The notes under the pieces were generated by a model. It saw only the letters and a program-made list of their open reading frames with translations, was not told the DNA's origin and ran no database searches. This document shows positions 53,135 to 62,562 of a stretch of DNA of 64,000 nt, piece by piece; position 1 is the stretch's first letter, and each line of letters opens with the position of its first letter. Source of the DNA: Flavobacterium sp. W4I14 (GTDB taxonomy: Bacteria > Bacteroidota > Bacteroidia > Sphingobacteriales > Sphingobacteriaceae); contig JAUSZU010000001.1 in NCBI GenBank assembly GCA_030817875.1, positions 6,324,001 to 6,388,000 on the forward strand. Reading direction: 5' to 3'. Made by a program: the position numbers and the translations under genes.

Positions 53135-54304
53135 ATGAGAGCAGATCATCAGTTAAGAGCCTTTGAACAGATTTTGAGTAATTATGATGGAAGTTTGCCC
53201 TTGCATCGTTTTCTACCAACCTATTTTAAGCAGCATAAGCAAATGGGTTCATCCGATAGGAGATGGGCTACACGTCATATGTATAGCTTTTTTAGATTAG
53301 GTAAGGCTTTATCGGCACTTCCACAGGAAGAACGTTTGAGCATTGCCGATTTCTTGTGCCACGATACACTTAGCCTTATTGTAGAGAAAAATCTGCCTGA
53401 ATTAAAGGAAAGTATTATACTGCCGCTGGAAGAAAAAATATCCATCATTAAAACTAGGTATCCGGATTTTGATTTGCAGGAGGTATATCCGTTTCATGCA
53501 AATCTATCTGAGGGATTAGACCGGGAAGCGTTTTGTACCTCATTCTTTAAACAGCCAGATCTGTTTATCAGGGTAGGAGGCGAAGAATCTGCAAGTATTG
53601 TCTCCAAATTAGAAGATGAAAACATTGCAGTTAGAGCAATTTCTGATACTGCTCTGGCTTTGCCCAATGGAACCAAGTTAGAAACCATATTAAAAGAAGG
53701 TAGTTATCAGGTTCAGGATTTATCTTCTCAGCATACGGGCAATTATTTTAAACCGAACAAATGGGACAAATGGTGGGATTGCTGCGCGGCATCTGGTGGG
53801 AAAACATTGCTGTTGCATAGTTTGGAGCCTGTGATCGAACTGTTGGTTTCTGATCTGAGAGAAAGTGTACTCCTAAATTTAGATGAACGTTTCCGCTTAG
53901 CCGGGATCAAAAAGTACCATAAAAAGGAGCTGGATCTTTTACAGAACAACGATCAGGTTTTACACCACTATCAATTTGATGGGATCATTTTGGATGCGCC
54001 CTGCACGGGTTCCGGAACATGGGGCAGAACACCCGAAATGCTTACATTTTTCGAAGAACGGAAAATTAATCAATTTGCCAGCATCCAGAAGGGGATTGTC
54101 CAAAATATTGTAAAGTATTTAAAGCCAGGTAAGCCTTTAGTTTATATTACCTGCTCTGCCTTTGCCGAAGAAAATGAAGCCATTGTTCAGTATATGATTG
54201 ATCAGTTGCCATTAGAACTGGAAAAAATGGAACTGATAAAAGGTTATGAAAACAATGCCGATACGATGTTTGTGGCTAGGTTGATTAAGAAGAGCCAGGA
54301 TTAA
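53135..54304 (+). CDS. RsmB/NOP-family RNA m5C methyltransferase
   Basis: 389 residues. The N-terminal NusB-like helical part (about 1-150) precedes the SAM-dependent domain: DCCAASGGKTLLL (SAM site), ILDAPCTGSGTWGRTPEM with the PC Cys, and YITCSAF with the second catalytic Cys. It transfers a methyl group to C5 of cytosine in rRNA. Whether it is true RsmB (C967) or another NOP2/Sun enzyme cannot be told from sequence. Confidence 0.93.
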   Translation: MRADHQLRAFEQILSNYDGSLPLHRFLPTYFKQHKQMGSSDRRWATRHMYSFFRLGKALSALPQEERLSIADFLCHDTLSLIVEKNLPELKESIILPLEEKISIIKTRYPDFDLQEVYPFHANLSEGLDREAFCTSFFKQPDLFIRVGGEESASIVSKLEDENIAVRAISDTALALPNGTKLETILKEGSYQVQDLSSQHTGNYFKPNKWDKWWDCCAASGGKTLLLHSLEPVIELLVSDLRESVLLNLDERFRLAGIKKYHKKELDLLQNNDQVLHHYQFDGIILDAPCTGSGTWGRTPEMLTFFEERKINQFASIQKGIVQNIVKYLKPGKPLVYITCSAFAEENEAIVQYMIDQLPLELEKMELIKGYENNADTMFVARLIKKSQD

Positions 54305-54313
54305 TCACTCGGT

Positions 54314-54375
54314 TCGTCACCCTGAATTTATTTCAGGGTCTTAAAATAGATGCTGAAATAAATTCAGCATGACGA
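54314..54375. repeat. TCGTC-bounded double hairpin element
   Basis: Bounded by TCGTC and GACGA. Inside lie CCCTGAATTTATTTCAGGG and TGCTGAAATAAATTCAGCA, two hairpins in tandem that also form one large inverted repeat. Same type as 41994-42072. Confidence 0.8.
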
Positions 54376-54390
54376 TCGTTTTTAGAGACG

Positions 54391-54498
54391 CTAAGTATGT
54401 TCAAACCAGGATTTGAAATTCTTTTTGAAATATTTCACCGCTTCGATTAAAACGGCTATTGCTCCAATAATTAAGGTATATTCTTCAAAGCTGTTCAT
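54391..54498 (-). CDS. possible 35-residue membrane protein
   Basis: An ATG at 54498 opens a 35-codon frame with an N-terminal membrane helix (YTLIIGAIAVLIEAV) and a Lys-rich tail KYFKKNFKSWFEH. It is too short for gene finders and has no known relative I can name. Absence of a clear -7 motif and its position between repeat elements make it uncertain. Confidence 0.3.
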   Translation of the reverse strand: MNSFEEYTLIIGAIAVLIEAVKYFKKNFKSWFEHT

Positions 54499-54577
54499 GG
54501 TGTAAGCTTTATGTTTTAGATGAATATACGCAATTATTGTTACAGATTGATTGAGGGATTGTCATTTAATAGCGTGA

Positions 54578-54666
54578 TCGTCATTGCGAGGCACGAAGCA
54601 ATCCTACAACTATAGCAGGTAGCGATCGCTTTAAGATTGCTTCGTCGTTCCTCCTCGCAATGACGA
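54578..54666. repeat. CGTCATTGCGAGG palindrome
   Basis: TCGTCATTGCGAGG...GAAGCAATC at 54578-54603 is inverted at 54635-54666 (GATTGCTTCG...TCGCAATGACGA). This type of motif is a widely distributed dispersed repeat in bacteria. Confidence 0.8.
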
Positions 54667-54702
54667 CCTAGCGTTTTAAAAACGAAGCTACGCCTTCAAT
54701 CC

Positions 54703-55284
54703 TTAAAGCCCAGTATTATTTCTGAACAATTTAATCGCTATAGCCAATAAAATTACCCCAAAGGCTTTACGTAAGATGTTCAGACCCGATTTTCCGAAAA
54801 GTTTTTCCAGTCTATTGGTATTTTTCAATACAAAGTATACAAACAGCATATTGAGTATAATACCTACCAATATATTCTGGGTATGGTATTCTGTTTTTAG
54901 TGAAAGTAGGGTAGTCATTGTTCCTGCTCCGGCAATTAAAGGGAAGGCCAACGGAACGATGGAGACTGTTTCTGGCGCTTCTTCTTTAAAAATTGTTAAT
55001 CCCAATACCATTTCCATGGCGATAAAAAAGATCACGAAAGAACCCGCAATAGCGAAAGATTCTACATCTAATCCGATTACTTTTAATAACGATTCACCGA
55101 CAAATAAAAAGAGGATCATTAAGCCTGTAGCCACAAGCGATGCTTTTTCTGACTCGATATGACCTGCTTTTCTACGTAATTCGATTACAACGGGAATAGC
55201 TCCCAAAATATCGATAATAGCGAAGAGCACCATCGTTGTAGATAGGATCTGGCTTAAGTTGAACGTCATAAAATCGAATTTCAT
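54703..55284 (-). CDS. MarC-family membrane protein
   Basis: 193 residues, six membrane segments, with the family start FAIIDILGAIPVVIELRRK and VPLAFPLIAGAGTMTTLLSL. Its role is unsettled: the original link to multidrug resistance (marC) was not upheld. The start could be 55284 or 55269 (second ATG); a TACCTTTG -7 motif at 55302-55309 fits either. It ends convergently with the plus-strand methyltransferase region. Confidence 0.9.
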   Translation of the reverse strand: MKFDFMTFNLSQILSTTMVLFAIIDILGAIPVVIELRRKAGHIESEKASLVATGLMILFLFVGESLLKVIGLDVESFAIAGSFVIFFIAMEMVLGLTIFKEEAPETVSIVPLAFPLIAGAGTMTTLLSLKTEYHTQNILVGIILNMLFVYFVLKNTNRLEKLFGKSGLNILRKAFGVILLAIAIKLFRNNTGL

Positions 55285-55301
55285 AGCGGCGCAATTTTAA
55301 G

Positions 55302-55309
55302 CAAAGGTA
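55302..55309 (-). promoter_or_regulatory. -7 promoter motif TACCTTTG of the MarC gene
   Basis: Exact TAnnTTTG 17 bases before the ATG at 55284 on the minus strand. Confidence 0.5.
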
Positions 55310-55347
55310 GCGGAATTTGTATCAATTCCTCAATTGTCAGTTATTTA

Positions 55348-56679
55348 TTAGAAATAGAACTGTGTTCTTAAGGTGAGCACATTGTCTTTTCTATCTGCGG
55401 TATAACCCTGAATTTGGGTCGATTCGTTTTTAATGATATCATAATAAAGCACTGCTTTAAAATGTGGGTTAAAGTGGTGTAAAAAACCAAAGCCAAAAGT
55501 ATCGAAGCGGACATCTGCTGGAGAAAGCCCCTGGGCGCTTGAAATATCAAGCCCTTTTACCTTTGAATTTGGATCATACCAATCGTATTTTAAAATAAGC
55601 TGATTGTCGGTGCTATTCAAGGTTTGTACAAACGTAAAGTAAGCACCATTGAAGGTTCGGGTATAATAAGGAAGGGCAACCGATTTATTATCAACAGGAT
55701 AAGAGCCAGGTGTGGTTGAGGTGGTGGATGTGCCTGTTTGCAGGCCTGATACGACTTCTGCTCTTAACTCAGATTTCCAGCTTTTGGTTTTTGTAGCCAG
55801 CTGAATATCGGCGCCATAATATCTCCGTGGGGCAACCTTATTGATGGTATTGGCCGACGAATCCTTCATCATTTTCCATTGATCATTGATTCTATCCATC
55901 TTATAACTTACGGGTAAGCGGTGATTTAACCCGCCTTGTAGCGTACTTATACCGCCAGCAATGGTAAATTTATTAAATGCATAAGATTTATGGCTTAACC
56001 TGAAGATAAAATCTTTACTATTATCAAATTCTCCAGCGCCAGCTAAACCCTGGCCGTTGTAAATGCCAAAATCGAATACAAAGTTTTTAAGTCTGGCATC
56101 TTTCCATCGGGGGTTTAAGGTAAAAGTAACCCCCAGATCGCGTTCTGTTTTCATTAAAATCTGCGACATCCGGCCGCGCTCCGGTGCTTCCCTTACCGAA
56201 GAAGATAATTGCAGTTCGTTCCCAAACGGACGGCCTGAAAGCCCTAAAGTAACCGCCAGTATTTTCCATTTATTTTCGTAATAACGTCCCCAAAAATCAC
56301 GAATGGCAACACCTTGTTCCGTACCATCAAACTGGAGTACAAAATAAGTAGAAGGACTGCCATCATCTGTTAACATCATATAATCAGCCCTTAAACGACC
56401 CCTTCTTAACCTAAACCGGTTATTGGTAAACTCCCCAAAGTTTCCGCCCTGATATTCTGCTTGTGCACCATTTGCTTGCGCCACCTGGAATTGAGGCTGC
56501 AGGTATCCGCTAAAAGATAATGAACCATATTTCTTAGAGATGATGAGCAAATGGTTAACCGTTGTAGAATCCATTACATCGTTAATTGTTCTCTGTGCAT
56601 ATCCTGAAGCAGAAATGATTAGCAAAACAACAGTTAAGTAGAAGTAAACGATCTTAAATTTGGCAAAATAGCGGTACAT
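55348..56679 (-). CDS. OprO/OprP-type porin
   Basis: 443 residues from ATG 56679 (MYRYFAKF; the frame continues to 56715). The signal peptide (VVLLIISASGYAQ) precedes a beta-barrel with repeated strands such as LSFSGYLQPQFQVAQ and RRGRLRADYMMLTDD; it ends in LRTQFYF, with the aromatic residue usual for outer-membrane proteins. The charged FRLRRGRLRADY near the start matches phosphate-selective porins O/P. Conducts anions such as phosphate; selectivity not established. Confidence 0.85.
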   Translation of the reverse strand: MYRYFAKFKIVYFYLTVVLLIISASGYAQRTINDVMDSTTVNHLLIISKKYGSLSFSGYLQPQFQVAQANGAQAEYQGGNFGEFTNNRFRLRRGRLRADYMMLTDDGSPSTYFVLQFDGTEQGVAIRDFWGRYYENKWKILAVTLGLSGRPFGNELQLSSSVREAPERGRMSQILMKTERDLGVTFTLNPRWKDARLKNFVFDFGIYNGQGLAGAGEFDNSKDFIFRLSHKSYAFNKFTIAGGISTLQGGLNHRLPVSYKMDRINDQWKMMKDSSANTINKVAPRRYYGADIQLATKTKSWKSELRAEVVSGLQTGTSTTSTTPGSYPVDNKSVALPYYTRTFNGAYFTFVQTLNSTDNQLILKYDWYDPNSKVKGLDISSAQGLSPADVRFDTFGFGFLHHFNPHFKAVLYYDIIKNESTQIQGYTADRKDNVLTLRTQFYF

Positions 56680-56694
56680 GTTATCGATTTTTTG

Positions 56695-56702
56695 CAAAGG
56701 TA
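56695..56702 (-). promoter_or_regulatory. -7 promoter motif TACCTTTG of the porin gene
   Basis: Exact TAnnTTTG on the minus strand, 15 bases before the ATG at 56679. Confidence 0.5.
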
Positions 56703-56729
56703 GTTTTATTAACAATTATTTAACATAAA

Positions 56730-56757
56730 AAAGCCCCGACTTTTCGGTCGAGGCTTT
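56730..56757 (-). terminator. hairpin terminator of the permease at 56781
   Basis: AAAGCCCCGAC pairs with GTCGAGGCTTT (one mismatch), followed on the minus strand by TTTTTT. The plus strand also has a T-run, so it could act both ways. Confidence 0.75.
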
Positions 56758-56780
56758 AATTTTTTTTTATGATTTAGCTA

Positions 56781-58238
56781 TTATAACTCGGGTTTTGGTG
56801 GATCTACTGCGCCAACCACCTTTCCTTTGTTTCTTAATACTGAATTTCCTTTACCATAGAAGAAATAAATCGCTATACCAAGCGCCATCCAAATGGCTAA
56901 CCTGATCCAGGCTTCAAGAGGTAATGATGACATCAAATAAACGCAAACGATCACACCCATAATTGGAACGAAAGGCACCAATGGTGTTTTGAATGGACGA
57001 GGCCTGTCTGGATCGGTTTTACGCAACAACATTACACCGATACATACCAGTGAGAAAGCGAATAACGTACCTATGGATACCATATGGCCCAAATCTGTAA
57101 CGGGAACGAAACCTGCAAATACGCTTACAAACAGCATGAAAAATATGTTGGTCTTGAAAGGTGTTCTGAACTTAGCGTGGATAGTGCTGAAAAATTTAGG
57201 TAATAACCCATCTTTAGACATCGTATAAAATACTCTTGATTGTCCCATCAACATTACCAATATTACAGAGGTGTAACCCGCTAAAATGGCAATAATTAAA
57301 CCCATTTGTAACCAGCCATAACCTGTAACTTTAAATGCTGTAGCAGCTGGAGAAGCATCACCTTTAAAAACGGTGAAAGGTACTAAACCAGTCATTACGT
57401 GAGCAAATAATACATAAAGTATAGTACATACAACCAACGAGCCCAATATACCAATTGGCATACCTTTTTGTGGGTTTTTAGCTTCCTGGGCTGCAGTAGA
57501 AACGGCATCAAAACCGATGAATGCAAAGAATACCAATGCTGCTCCAGCTGCGATACCCGAAATGCCGAACTCTCCTTTAACACCAGTGTTTGCAGGGATA
57601 TAAGGGGTATGGTTTGCCGGGTTGATAAATTTCCATCCCAATGCAATGAAAATGATTACTACTGCTACTTTAACAATTACTAAAACGTTGTTAAGGCTTG
57701 CAGATTCTTTTGTACCGCGGATTAACATCAACGAAAGTAGAGAAACAATTACTACAGCAGGTAGATTGATTCCGCCGCCATCTACTTCTGCAAATGATTT
57801 AGTTAAGTAGAGCGGCATTTCCATGCCAAACTCGTGTAGTAGTTTATTAAAATATCCAGACCATGAAACACCAACGGTTGCAGCTCCTAATGCATATTCT
57901 AGCACTAAATCCCATCCAATAACCCAGGCCATAAACTCGCCCATGGTAGCGTAAGAATAAGTGTAAGCACTTCCTGCTACAGGGATCATTGATGCAAATT
58001 CGGCATAACATAATCCTGCAAAAGCACAGCCTACAGCTGCCAATACAAATGATAAGGTTACAGCAGGTCCGGCGTGGTCAGCGGCAGCAATACCTGTTAA
58101 AGAGAATAAGCCCGCACCAATAATAGCTCCAATGCCCAATGCAACAAGGCTTGTACTACTCAGTGTCCGTTTCAGCGTGCCTTCACCGCTTTCAGCAGAT
58201 TCTGCTATAAGCACATCAATAGGCTTTTTTAGATTCAT
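56781..58238 (-). CDS. APC-family amino acid permease
   Basis: 485 residues, about 12 membrane segments. ALGIGAIIGAGLFSLTG, EFASMIPVAGSAYTYSYA and FAFIGFDAVSTAAQEAKNP are the cationic-amino-acid/YfnA-type signatures. It is a clear paralogue of the 649-residue protein at 22555-24504, with the same core and without the insert. It follows the membrane pyrophosphatase with its own terminators on both sides. Confidence 0.92.
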   Translation of the reverse strand: MNLKKPIDVLIAESAESGEGTLKRTLSSTSLVALGIGAIIGAGLFSLTGIAAADHAGPAVTLSFVLAAVGCAFAGLCYAEFASMIPVAGSAYTYSYATMGEFMAWVIGWDLVLEYALGAATVGVSWSGYFNKLLHEFGMEMPLYLTKSFAEVDGGGINLPAVVIVSLLSLMLIRGTKESASLNNVLVIVKVAVVIIFIALGWKFINPANHTPYIPANTGVKGEFGISGIAAGAALVFFAFIGFDAVSTAAQEAKNPQKGMPIGILGSLVVCTILYVLFAHVMTGLVPFTVFKGDASPAATAFKVTGYGWLQMGLIIAILAGYTSVILVMLMGQSRVFYTMSKDGLLPKFFSTIHAKFRTPFKTNIFFMLFVSVFAGFVPVTDLGHMVSIGTLFAFSLVCIGVMLLRKTDPDRPRPFKTPLVPFVPIMGVIVCVYLMSSLPLEAWIRLAIWMALGIAIYFFYGKGNSVLRNKGKVVGAVDPPKPEL

Positions 58239-58311
58239 AAGTTGTTTAGTCTTTTATGTTTGTTGATTTTTATGATAATAAGCGGTAAACCTAAATAAAA
58301 ATTACCAAAAA

Positions 58312-58343
58312 GAAAAAGGGATTCTGTTAAAAATCCCCCTTTC
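58312..58343 (-). terminator. hairpin terminator of the pyrophosphatase gene
   Basis: GAAAAAGGGATT pairs with AATCCCCCTTTC with mismatches and is followed by TTTTT on the minus strand, 28 bases after the hppA stop. Confidence 0.65.
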
Positions 58344-58370
58344 AGTTGTATTATATCTGTGATTTTAGAA

Positions 58371-60617
58371 CTAACGCGTTAAAGTGTCGGTAGTATTTGT
58401 TAAAGTATCCGTAATTATGTTACCCAAACTATCGGTTTTTTGCTCAATTCTGATTTCTTTTCGAACTTCTTGCTTATGTTCGCTGGCAATTGCCTTAACT
58501 GCGATGTATGGAGCAATAACCAATGAAACAATAGACATTAATTTGATTAAAATGTTCATTGAAGGGCCCGAAGTATCTTTAAAAGGATCGCCTACAGTAT
58601 CTCCGGTTACCGAAGCCTTATGTGGTTCTGATTTTTTGTAGTGCATTTCTCCATTGATCATTACACCTTGCTCGAAAGATTTTTTGGCGTTATCCCATGC
58701 ACCGCCTGCATTGCTTTGAAAAATTCCCATCAATACACCGGTAACAGTTACACCGGCCAATAATCCACCTAAAACTTCGGGGCCAAAAGTAAAACCAATA
58801 ATTATCGGTGTGATTAAGGCGATAGCACCAGGCATCATCATTTCGCGGATAGATGCTTTTGTTGAAATGGCTACACATTTTTCGTACTCTGGTTTGGCTT
58901 TGTACTCCATAATGCCAGGAATTTCCCTAAACTGGCGACGAACTTCCTGAACCATATCCATTGCCGCTTTACCCACCGCCTGGATACAAAGCGCCGAAAA
59001 GATAAAAGGGATCATGCCACCAACAAATAATCCGGCAAGCACGGGTGCCTTATATATATCAATGGCAGTAATACCGGCAATACCTACAAAAGCAGCAAAT
59101 AAAGCTAAAGAGGTTAAGGCTGCAGATGCAATGGCAAATCCTTTACCAGTTGCTGCAGTCGTATTTCCAACGGCGTCTAAATTATCGGTACGTTCGCGTA
59201 CTTCAGGAGGTAACTGACTCATTTCGGCAATACCACCTGCATTATCCGCAATTGGTCCGAAAGCATCAATTGCCAATTGCATAGCCGTAGTAGCCATCAT
59301 ACCTGCCGCTGCAATGGCTACACCATATAGGCCCGCAAAGTGGTACGATAACATAATCCCTCCTGCTAAAACCAAAATTGGAATAACTGTAGATTTCATT
59401 CCGACTGCTAAACCTGCAATAATATTGGTGGCATGTCCCGTTGATGATTGTTGGATAATAGAATTTACAGGGCCTTTGCCCATTGCGGTAAAATATTCGG
59501 TAACAATACTCATAATGGTACCCACAACTAAACCAACAATAATGGCGTAAAACACATTTATGCTCGAAAATTCATAACCACGTAGGTTTAGGGTTTCTGG
59601 CAACATCCATTTTACGATAAAGAACGAAGCAACTGCGGTAATCAAAATCGATGACCAGTTGCCTAAGTTTAAAGCTGTCTGGACATTTGATTTATCATCT
59701 TTAATGGTTACAAACCAAGTGCCTACAATCGAGAATAAAATACCCAATCCGCAGATTACCATAGGCAAAAGGATAGGAGACATGCCGCCAAATTTATCTG
59801 TTACGGTAATTTCTTGTCCTAAAACCATAGTGGCCAGTATGGTTGCTACATAAGAACCGAATAAATCGGCACCCATACCTGCAACATCACCTACATTATC
59901 GCCTACGTTATCGGCAATGGTTGCTGGGTTACGCACATCATCTTCCGGAATTCCCGCCTCAACCTTACCCACTAAATCGGCACCAACATCAGCAGCTTTG
60001 GTATAAATACCACCACCTACACGGGCAAATAAGGCAATAGATTCGGCACCCAAAGAAAATCCGGTTAAAACCTCAATAGCAGTTCTCATTTCTACACTAT
60101 TGGCACTGGTTACATGAAATACCTGTAAAAAAACAATAAATAAGCCGCCTAAACCTAAAACAGCAAGACCAGCAACCCCTAAGCCCATTACGGTACCGCC
60201 AGTAAACGAAACTTTTAATGCTTGTTTTAAACTTGTTCTAGCAGCCTGTGTGGTTCTAACATTCGCTTTAGTGGCCGATTTCATTCCGATATAACCCGCA
60301 GTTGCAGAAAATACCGCTCCAATAATAAAAGAGATAGAGATAATCCAGCTCGAATGCATCGGAACACCTTTAATTTCGGTAATTGTTCCGGAGTAAGCTA
60401 AAAGTGCTGCTGTAAAAACAGCAAAAATGCTCAATACCCTCCATTCGGCTTTTAAAAAGGCCATAGCACCATCAGCTATATAGCCTGCAAGTTCCTGCAT
60501 GTTTTTATCACCTGCATCTTGCTTGTTTACCCAGGCGCTTTTAATCATCATAACTATAATCCCAACAAGGCCCAGCGCCGGAATACAGTAAATTAAATTG
60601 TTTTGTAAAAAATCCAT
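58371..60617 (-). CDS. hppA: membrane-bound ion-pumping pyrophosphatase
   Basis: 748 residues, about 16 membrane segments. It splits pyrophosphate and pumps H+ or Na+. The acidic PPi/Mg sites are DVGADLVGKVEAGIPEDDVRNP and NVGDNVGDVAGMGADLFG. The motif GNTTAATGKG has Ala and Gly at the positions that are Lys and Thr in K+-independent enzymes, so it is probably K+-dependent. About 37 hydrophilic residues (EHKQEVRKEIRIEQ... to TDTLTR) extend the C-terminus beyond the last membrane segment. The gene is single, with word arrays (60640-60790) upstream. Confidence 0.95.
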   Translation of the reverse strand: MDFLQNNLIYCIPALGLVGIIVMMIKSAWVNKQDAGDKNMQELAGYIADGAMAFLKAEWRVLSIFAVFTAALLAYSGTITEIKGVPMHSSWIISISFIIGAVFSATAGYIGMKSATKANVRTTQAARTSLKQALKVSFTGGTVMGLGVAGLAVLGLGGLFIVFLQVFHVTSANSVEMRTAIEVLTGFSLGAESIALFARVGGGIYTKAADVGADLVGKVEAGIPEDDVRNPATIADNVGDNVGDVAGMGADLFGSYVATILATMVLGQEITVTDKFGGMSPILLPMVICGLGILFSIVGTWFVTIKDDKSNVQTALNLGNWSSILITAVASFFIVKWMLPETLNLRGYEFSSINVFYAIIVGLVVGTIMSIVTEYFTAMGKGPVNSIIQQSSTGHATNIIAGLAVGMKSTVIPILVLAGGIMLSYHFAGLYGVAIAAAGMMATTAMQLAIDAFGPIADNAGGIAEMSQLPPEVRERTDNLDAVGNTTAATGKGFAIASAALTSLALFAAFVGIAGITAIDIYKAPVLAGLFVGGMIPFIFSALCIQAVGKAAMDMVQEVRRQFREIPGIMEYKAKPEYEKCVAISTKASIREMMMPGAIALITPIIIGFTFGPEVLGGLLAGVTVTGVLMGIFQSNAGGAWDNAKKSFEQGVMINGEMHYKKSEPHKASVTGDTVGDPFKDTSGPSMNILIKLMSIVSLVIAPYIAVKAIASEHKQEVRKEIRIEQKTDSLGNIITDTLTNTTDTLTR

Positions 60618-60941
60618 AGTTAATAATTAATTTATATTTGGTTAGTTGTTTACATTGTTGTTTAACTGGTGAACTGTTTAAATCGGCTAATTGTTTAAAT
60701 TGTTTTATAGACTCCAGGCAACCGCTCTAAACTCCAAACTTATTTAATCCGTTAATCTACTGTGGACTTCGGACTCCAGACTTCGGACTTATAAGTAGCA
60801 AGTTAATAAAATATTTTTCTTGTGATTAAAATTTTCACGACAGAGGCGAATAAATTTTTCATCCTTAAAATAATACAACAGAACAGCATCCTATTTTCTT
60901 TTTTTTAAATAAATTAGCTCCCAAACTAAACTCAACTAAAA
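60618..60941. other. intergenic region between divergent hppA and permease
   Basis: 324 bases with no gene. From 60640 to 60790 it is filled with word arrays (TTTAAATCGGCTAATTG, CTCCAAAC, ACTTCGGACTCCAGACTTCGG). The rest is AT-rich. No exact TAnnTTTG was noticed for either flanking gene. Confidence 0.55.
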
Positions 60942-62384
60942 ATGAAAATTGAAAAGGAAGATGGGCCTTCTAAAAGAAAATTAAGCCTTTTTGATGCCAC
61001 CATGCTGGTAATGGGTTCGATGATCGGAAGCGGGATCTTTATTGTTAGTGCGGACATCATGCGGAACTTAGGTTCTGGTTATTGGTTGATTGTGGTTTGG
61101 GTGATCACTGGCTTGATGACAGTTGCCGCTGCAATTTCTTATGGAGAACTTTCTTCCATGTTCCCTAAAGCCGGTGGGCAATACACCTACCTTAAAGAGA
61201 TTTTTGGTAAAATGATGGGGTTTCTTTATGGTTGGGGCTTATTTACCGTAATTCAAACCGGCACTATTGCAGCTGTTGCTGTTGCTTTTGGTAAATTTAC
61301 AGCTTATCTAATACCAGCTTTAAATGATGCTGCCCCAATTTTTCAAAGCGGCGGTTATAAAATAACCTGGATCCAGATTTTGGCCATCGGCGTGATTTTG
61401 CTTTTAACCTATATTAATACAAAAGGTGTTGAAGGTGGTAAAATTTTGCAGAACATTTTTACTGGGTCTAAAATTGTCGCTTTAATCGGCTTGATTATTT
61501 TAGGCTTTCTTCTGGTGAAAAACAGTTTTTGGGCCGGAAATATGAGCTTTGGCTGGGATGCTTTCAATAATCTTAAAACAGATCCGAGCGGCAATTTTCT
61601 GAAATCGGGATGGGAATCCATTTCCGGAATGGCAATAATGGGGGGAATTGCAGCGGCCATGGTTGGTTCGGTATTTTCGAGTGTGGCTTGGGAAAACGTA
61701 ACTTTTGTTTCGGGAGAAATCGAAAATCCTAAGAAAAATGTAGTACGTTCTATGGTTTTGGGTACCTCGGCGGTGATGATTCTTTATTTATTGGTCAATT
61801 TTATCTATCTCAATACCCTAAACAGAGATAGTATTGCATTTGCCCTCAATGATCGGGTTGCTGTTGCAGCCTCAGAGCAGATTTTCGGTAGTGGAATCGG
61901 CACAATTGTAATTGCATTGTTGGTCATGATTTCTACTTTCGGTTGTGTTAATGGAATCGTATTGGCAGGTGCAAGGGTTTTTCAAACCATGGCTAAAGAT
62001 GGAATGTTTTTTAAAGCAGCATTAAAAAACAATAAAAATGGAGTTCCTGAAAGATCACTTTGGATGCAGGGCATTTGGGCATCTGCTTTATGTTTAAGTG
62101 GGCAATATGGTAATCTTTTAGATATGATTTCCTTTGTTATTGTGCTCTTTTATATGATTACTGTTTTTGGTGTTATTTATTTAAGGATAAAACAACCTGG
62201 CCTTGAAAGGCCTTACAAAACCTGGTTATATCCAGTTACGCCGATTATTTACTTATTGATAGGAGCGGCATTTTGTATTTTGCTGCTTATTTATAAACAG
62301 CAGTATACCTGGCCGGGCCTTGTGATTGTTTTGCTGGGGGTGCCCGTCTATTTTTTTATTAATAAAAAAGAGCAGCAAGACTAG
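60942..62384 (+). CDS. APC-family amino acid permease (LAT-like)
   Basis: 480 residues with about 12 membrane segments. DATMLVMGSMIGSGIFIVSADIMR, SYGELSSMFPKAGGQYTYLKEIFG and FSSVAWENVTFVSGEIENPKKNV point to the APC branch related to L-type (LAT) exchangers rather than the YfnA-type permeases elsewhere in the window. It is single and precedes a long repeat-rich stretch. Substrate unknown. Confidence 0.9.
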   Translation: MKIEKEDGPSKRKLSLFDATMLVMGSMIGSGIFIVSADIMRNLGSGYWLIVVWVITGLMTVAAAISYGELSSMFPKAGGQYTYLKEIFGKMMGFLYGWGLFTVIQTGTIAAVAVAFGKFTAYLIPALNDAAPIFQSGGYKITWIQILAIGVILLLTYINTKGVEGGKILQNIFTGSKIVALIGLIILGFLLVKNSFWAGNMSFGWDAFNNLKTDPSGNFLKSGWESISGMAIMGGIAAAMVGSVFSSVAWENVTFVSGEIENPKKNVVRSMVLGTSAVMILYLLVNFIYLNTLNRDSIAFALNDRVAVAASEQIFGSGIGTIVIALLVMISTFGCVNGIVLAGARVFQTMAKDGMFFKAALKNNKNGVPERSLWMQGIWASALCLSGQYGNLLDMISFVIVLFYMITVFGVIYLRIKQPGLERPYKTWLYPVTPIIYLLIGAAFCILLLIYKQQYTWPGLVIVLLGVPVYFFINKKEQQD

Positions 62385-62390
62385 CCAGGG

Positions 62391-62505
62391 TCGTCCTGCT
62401 GAACTTGTTTTACAAGGTAGAAATAGTATTTTTAATTGCCTTGTAGCTACTATGTAGTCAGCATCTTACTGGTAGATAGATCATGAAACAAGTTCAGGAT
62501 GATGG
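62391..62505. repeat. TCGTCCTG long palindrome
   Basis: TCGTCCTGCTGAACTTGTTT at 62391-62410 faces GAAACAAGTTCAGGATGATGG at 62485-62505. It resembles the right half of the element at 41994. Confidence 0.7.
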
Positions 62506-62528
62506 TACGAGATGAAGAATTAATACGG

Positions 62529-62562
62529 AACCTCGCAGTTTTTAAAAACCGCGAGGTTTTTA
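62529..62562 (+). terminator. hairpin terminator downstream of the LAT-like permease
   Basis: AACCTCGC / GCGAGGTT with an inner GTTTTT / AAAAAC pairing, followed by TTTTAC. It is 145 bases beyond the permease stop. Confidence 0.6.
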
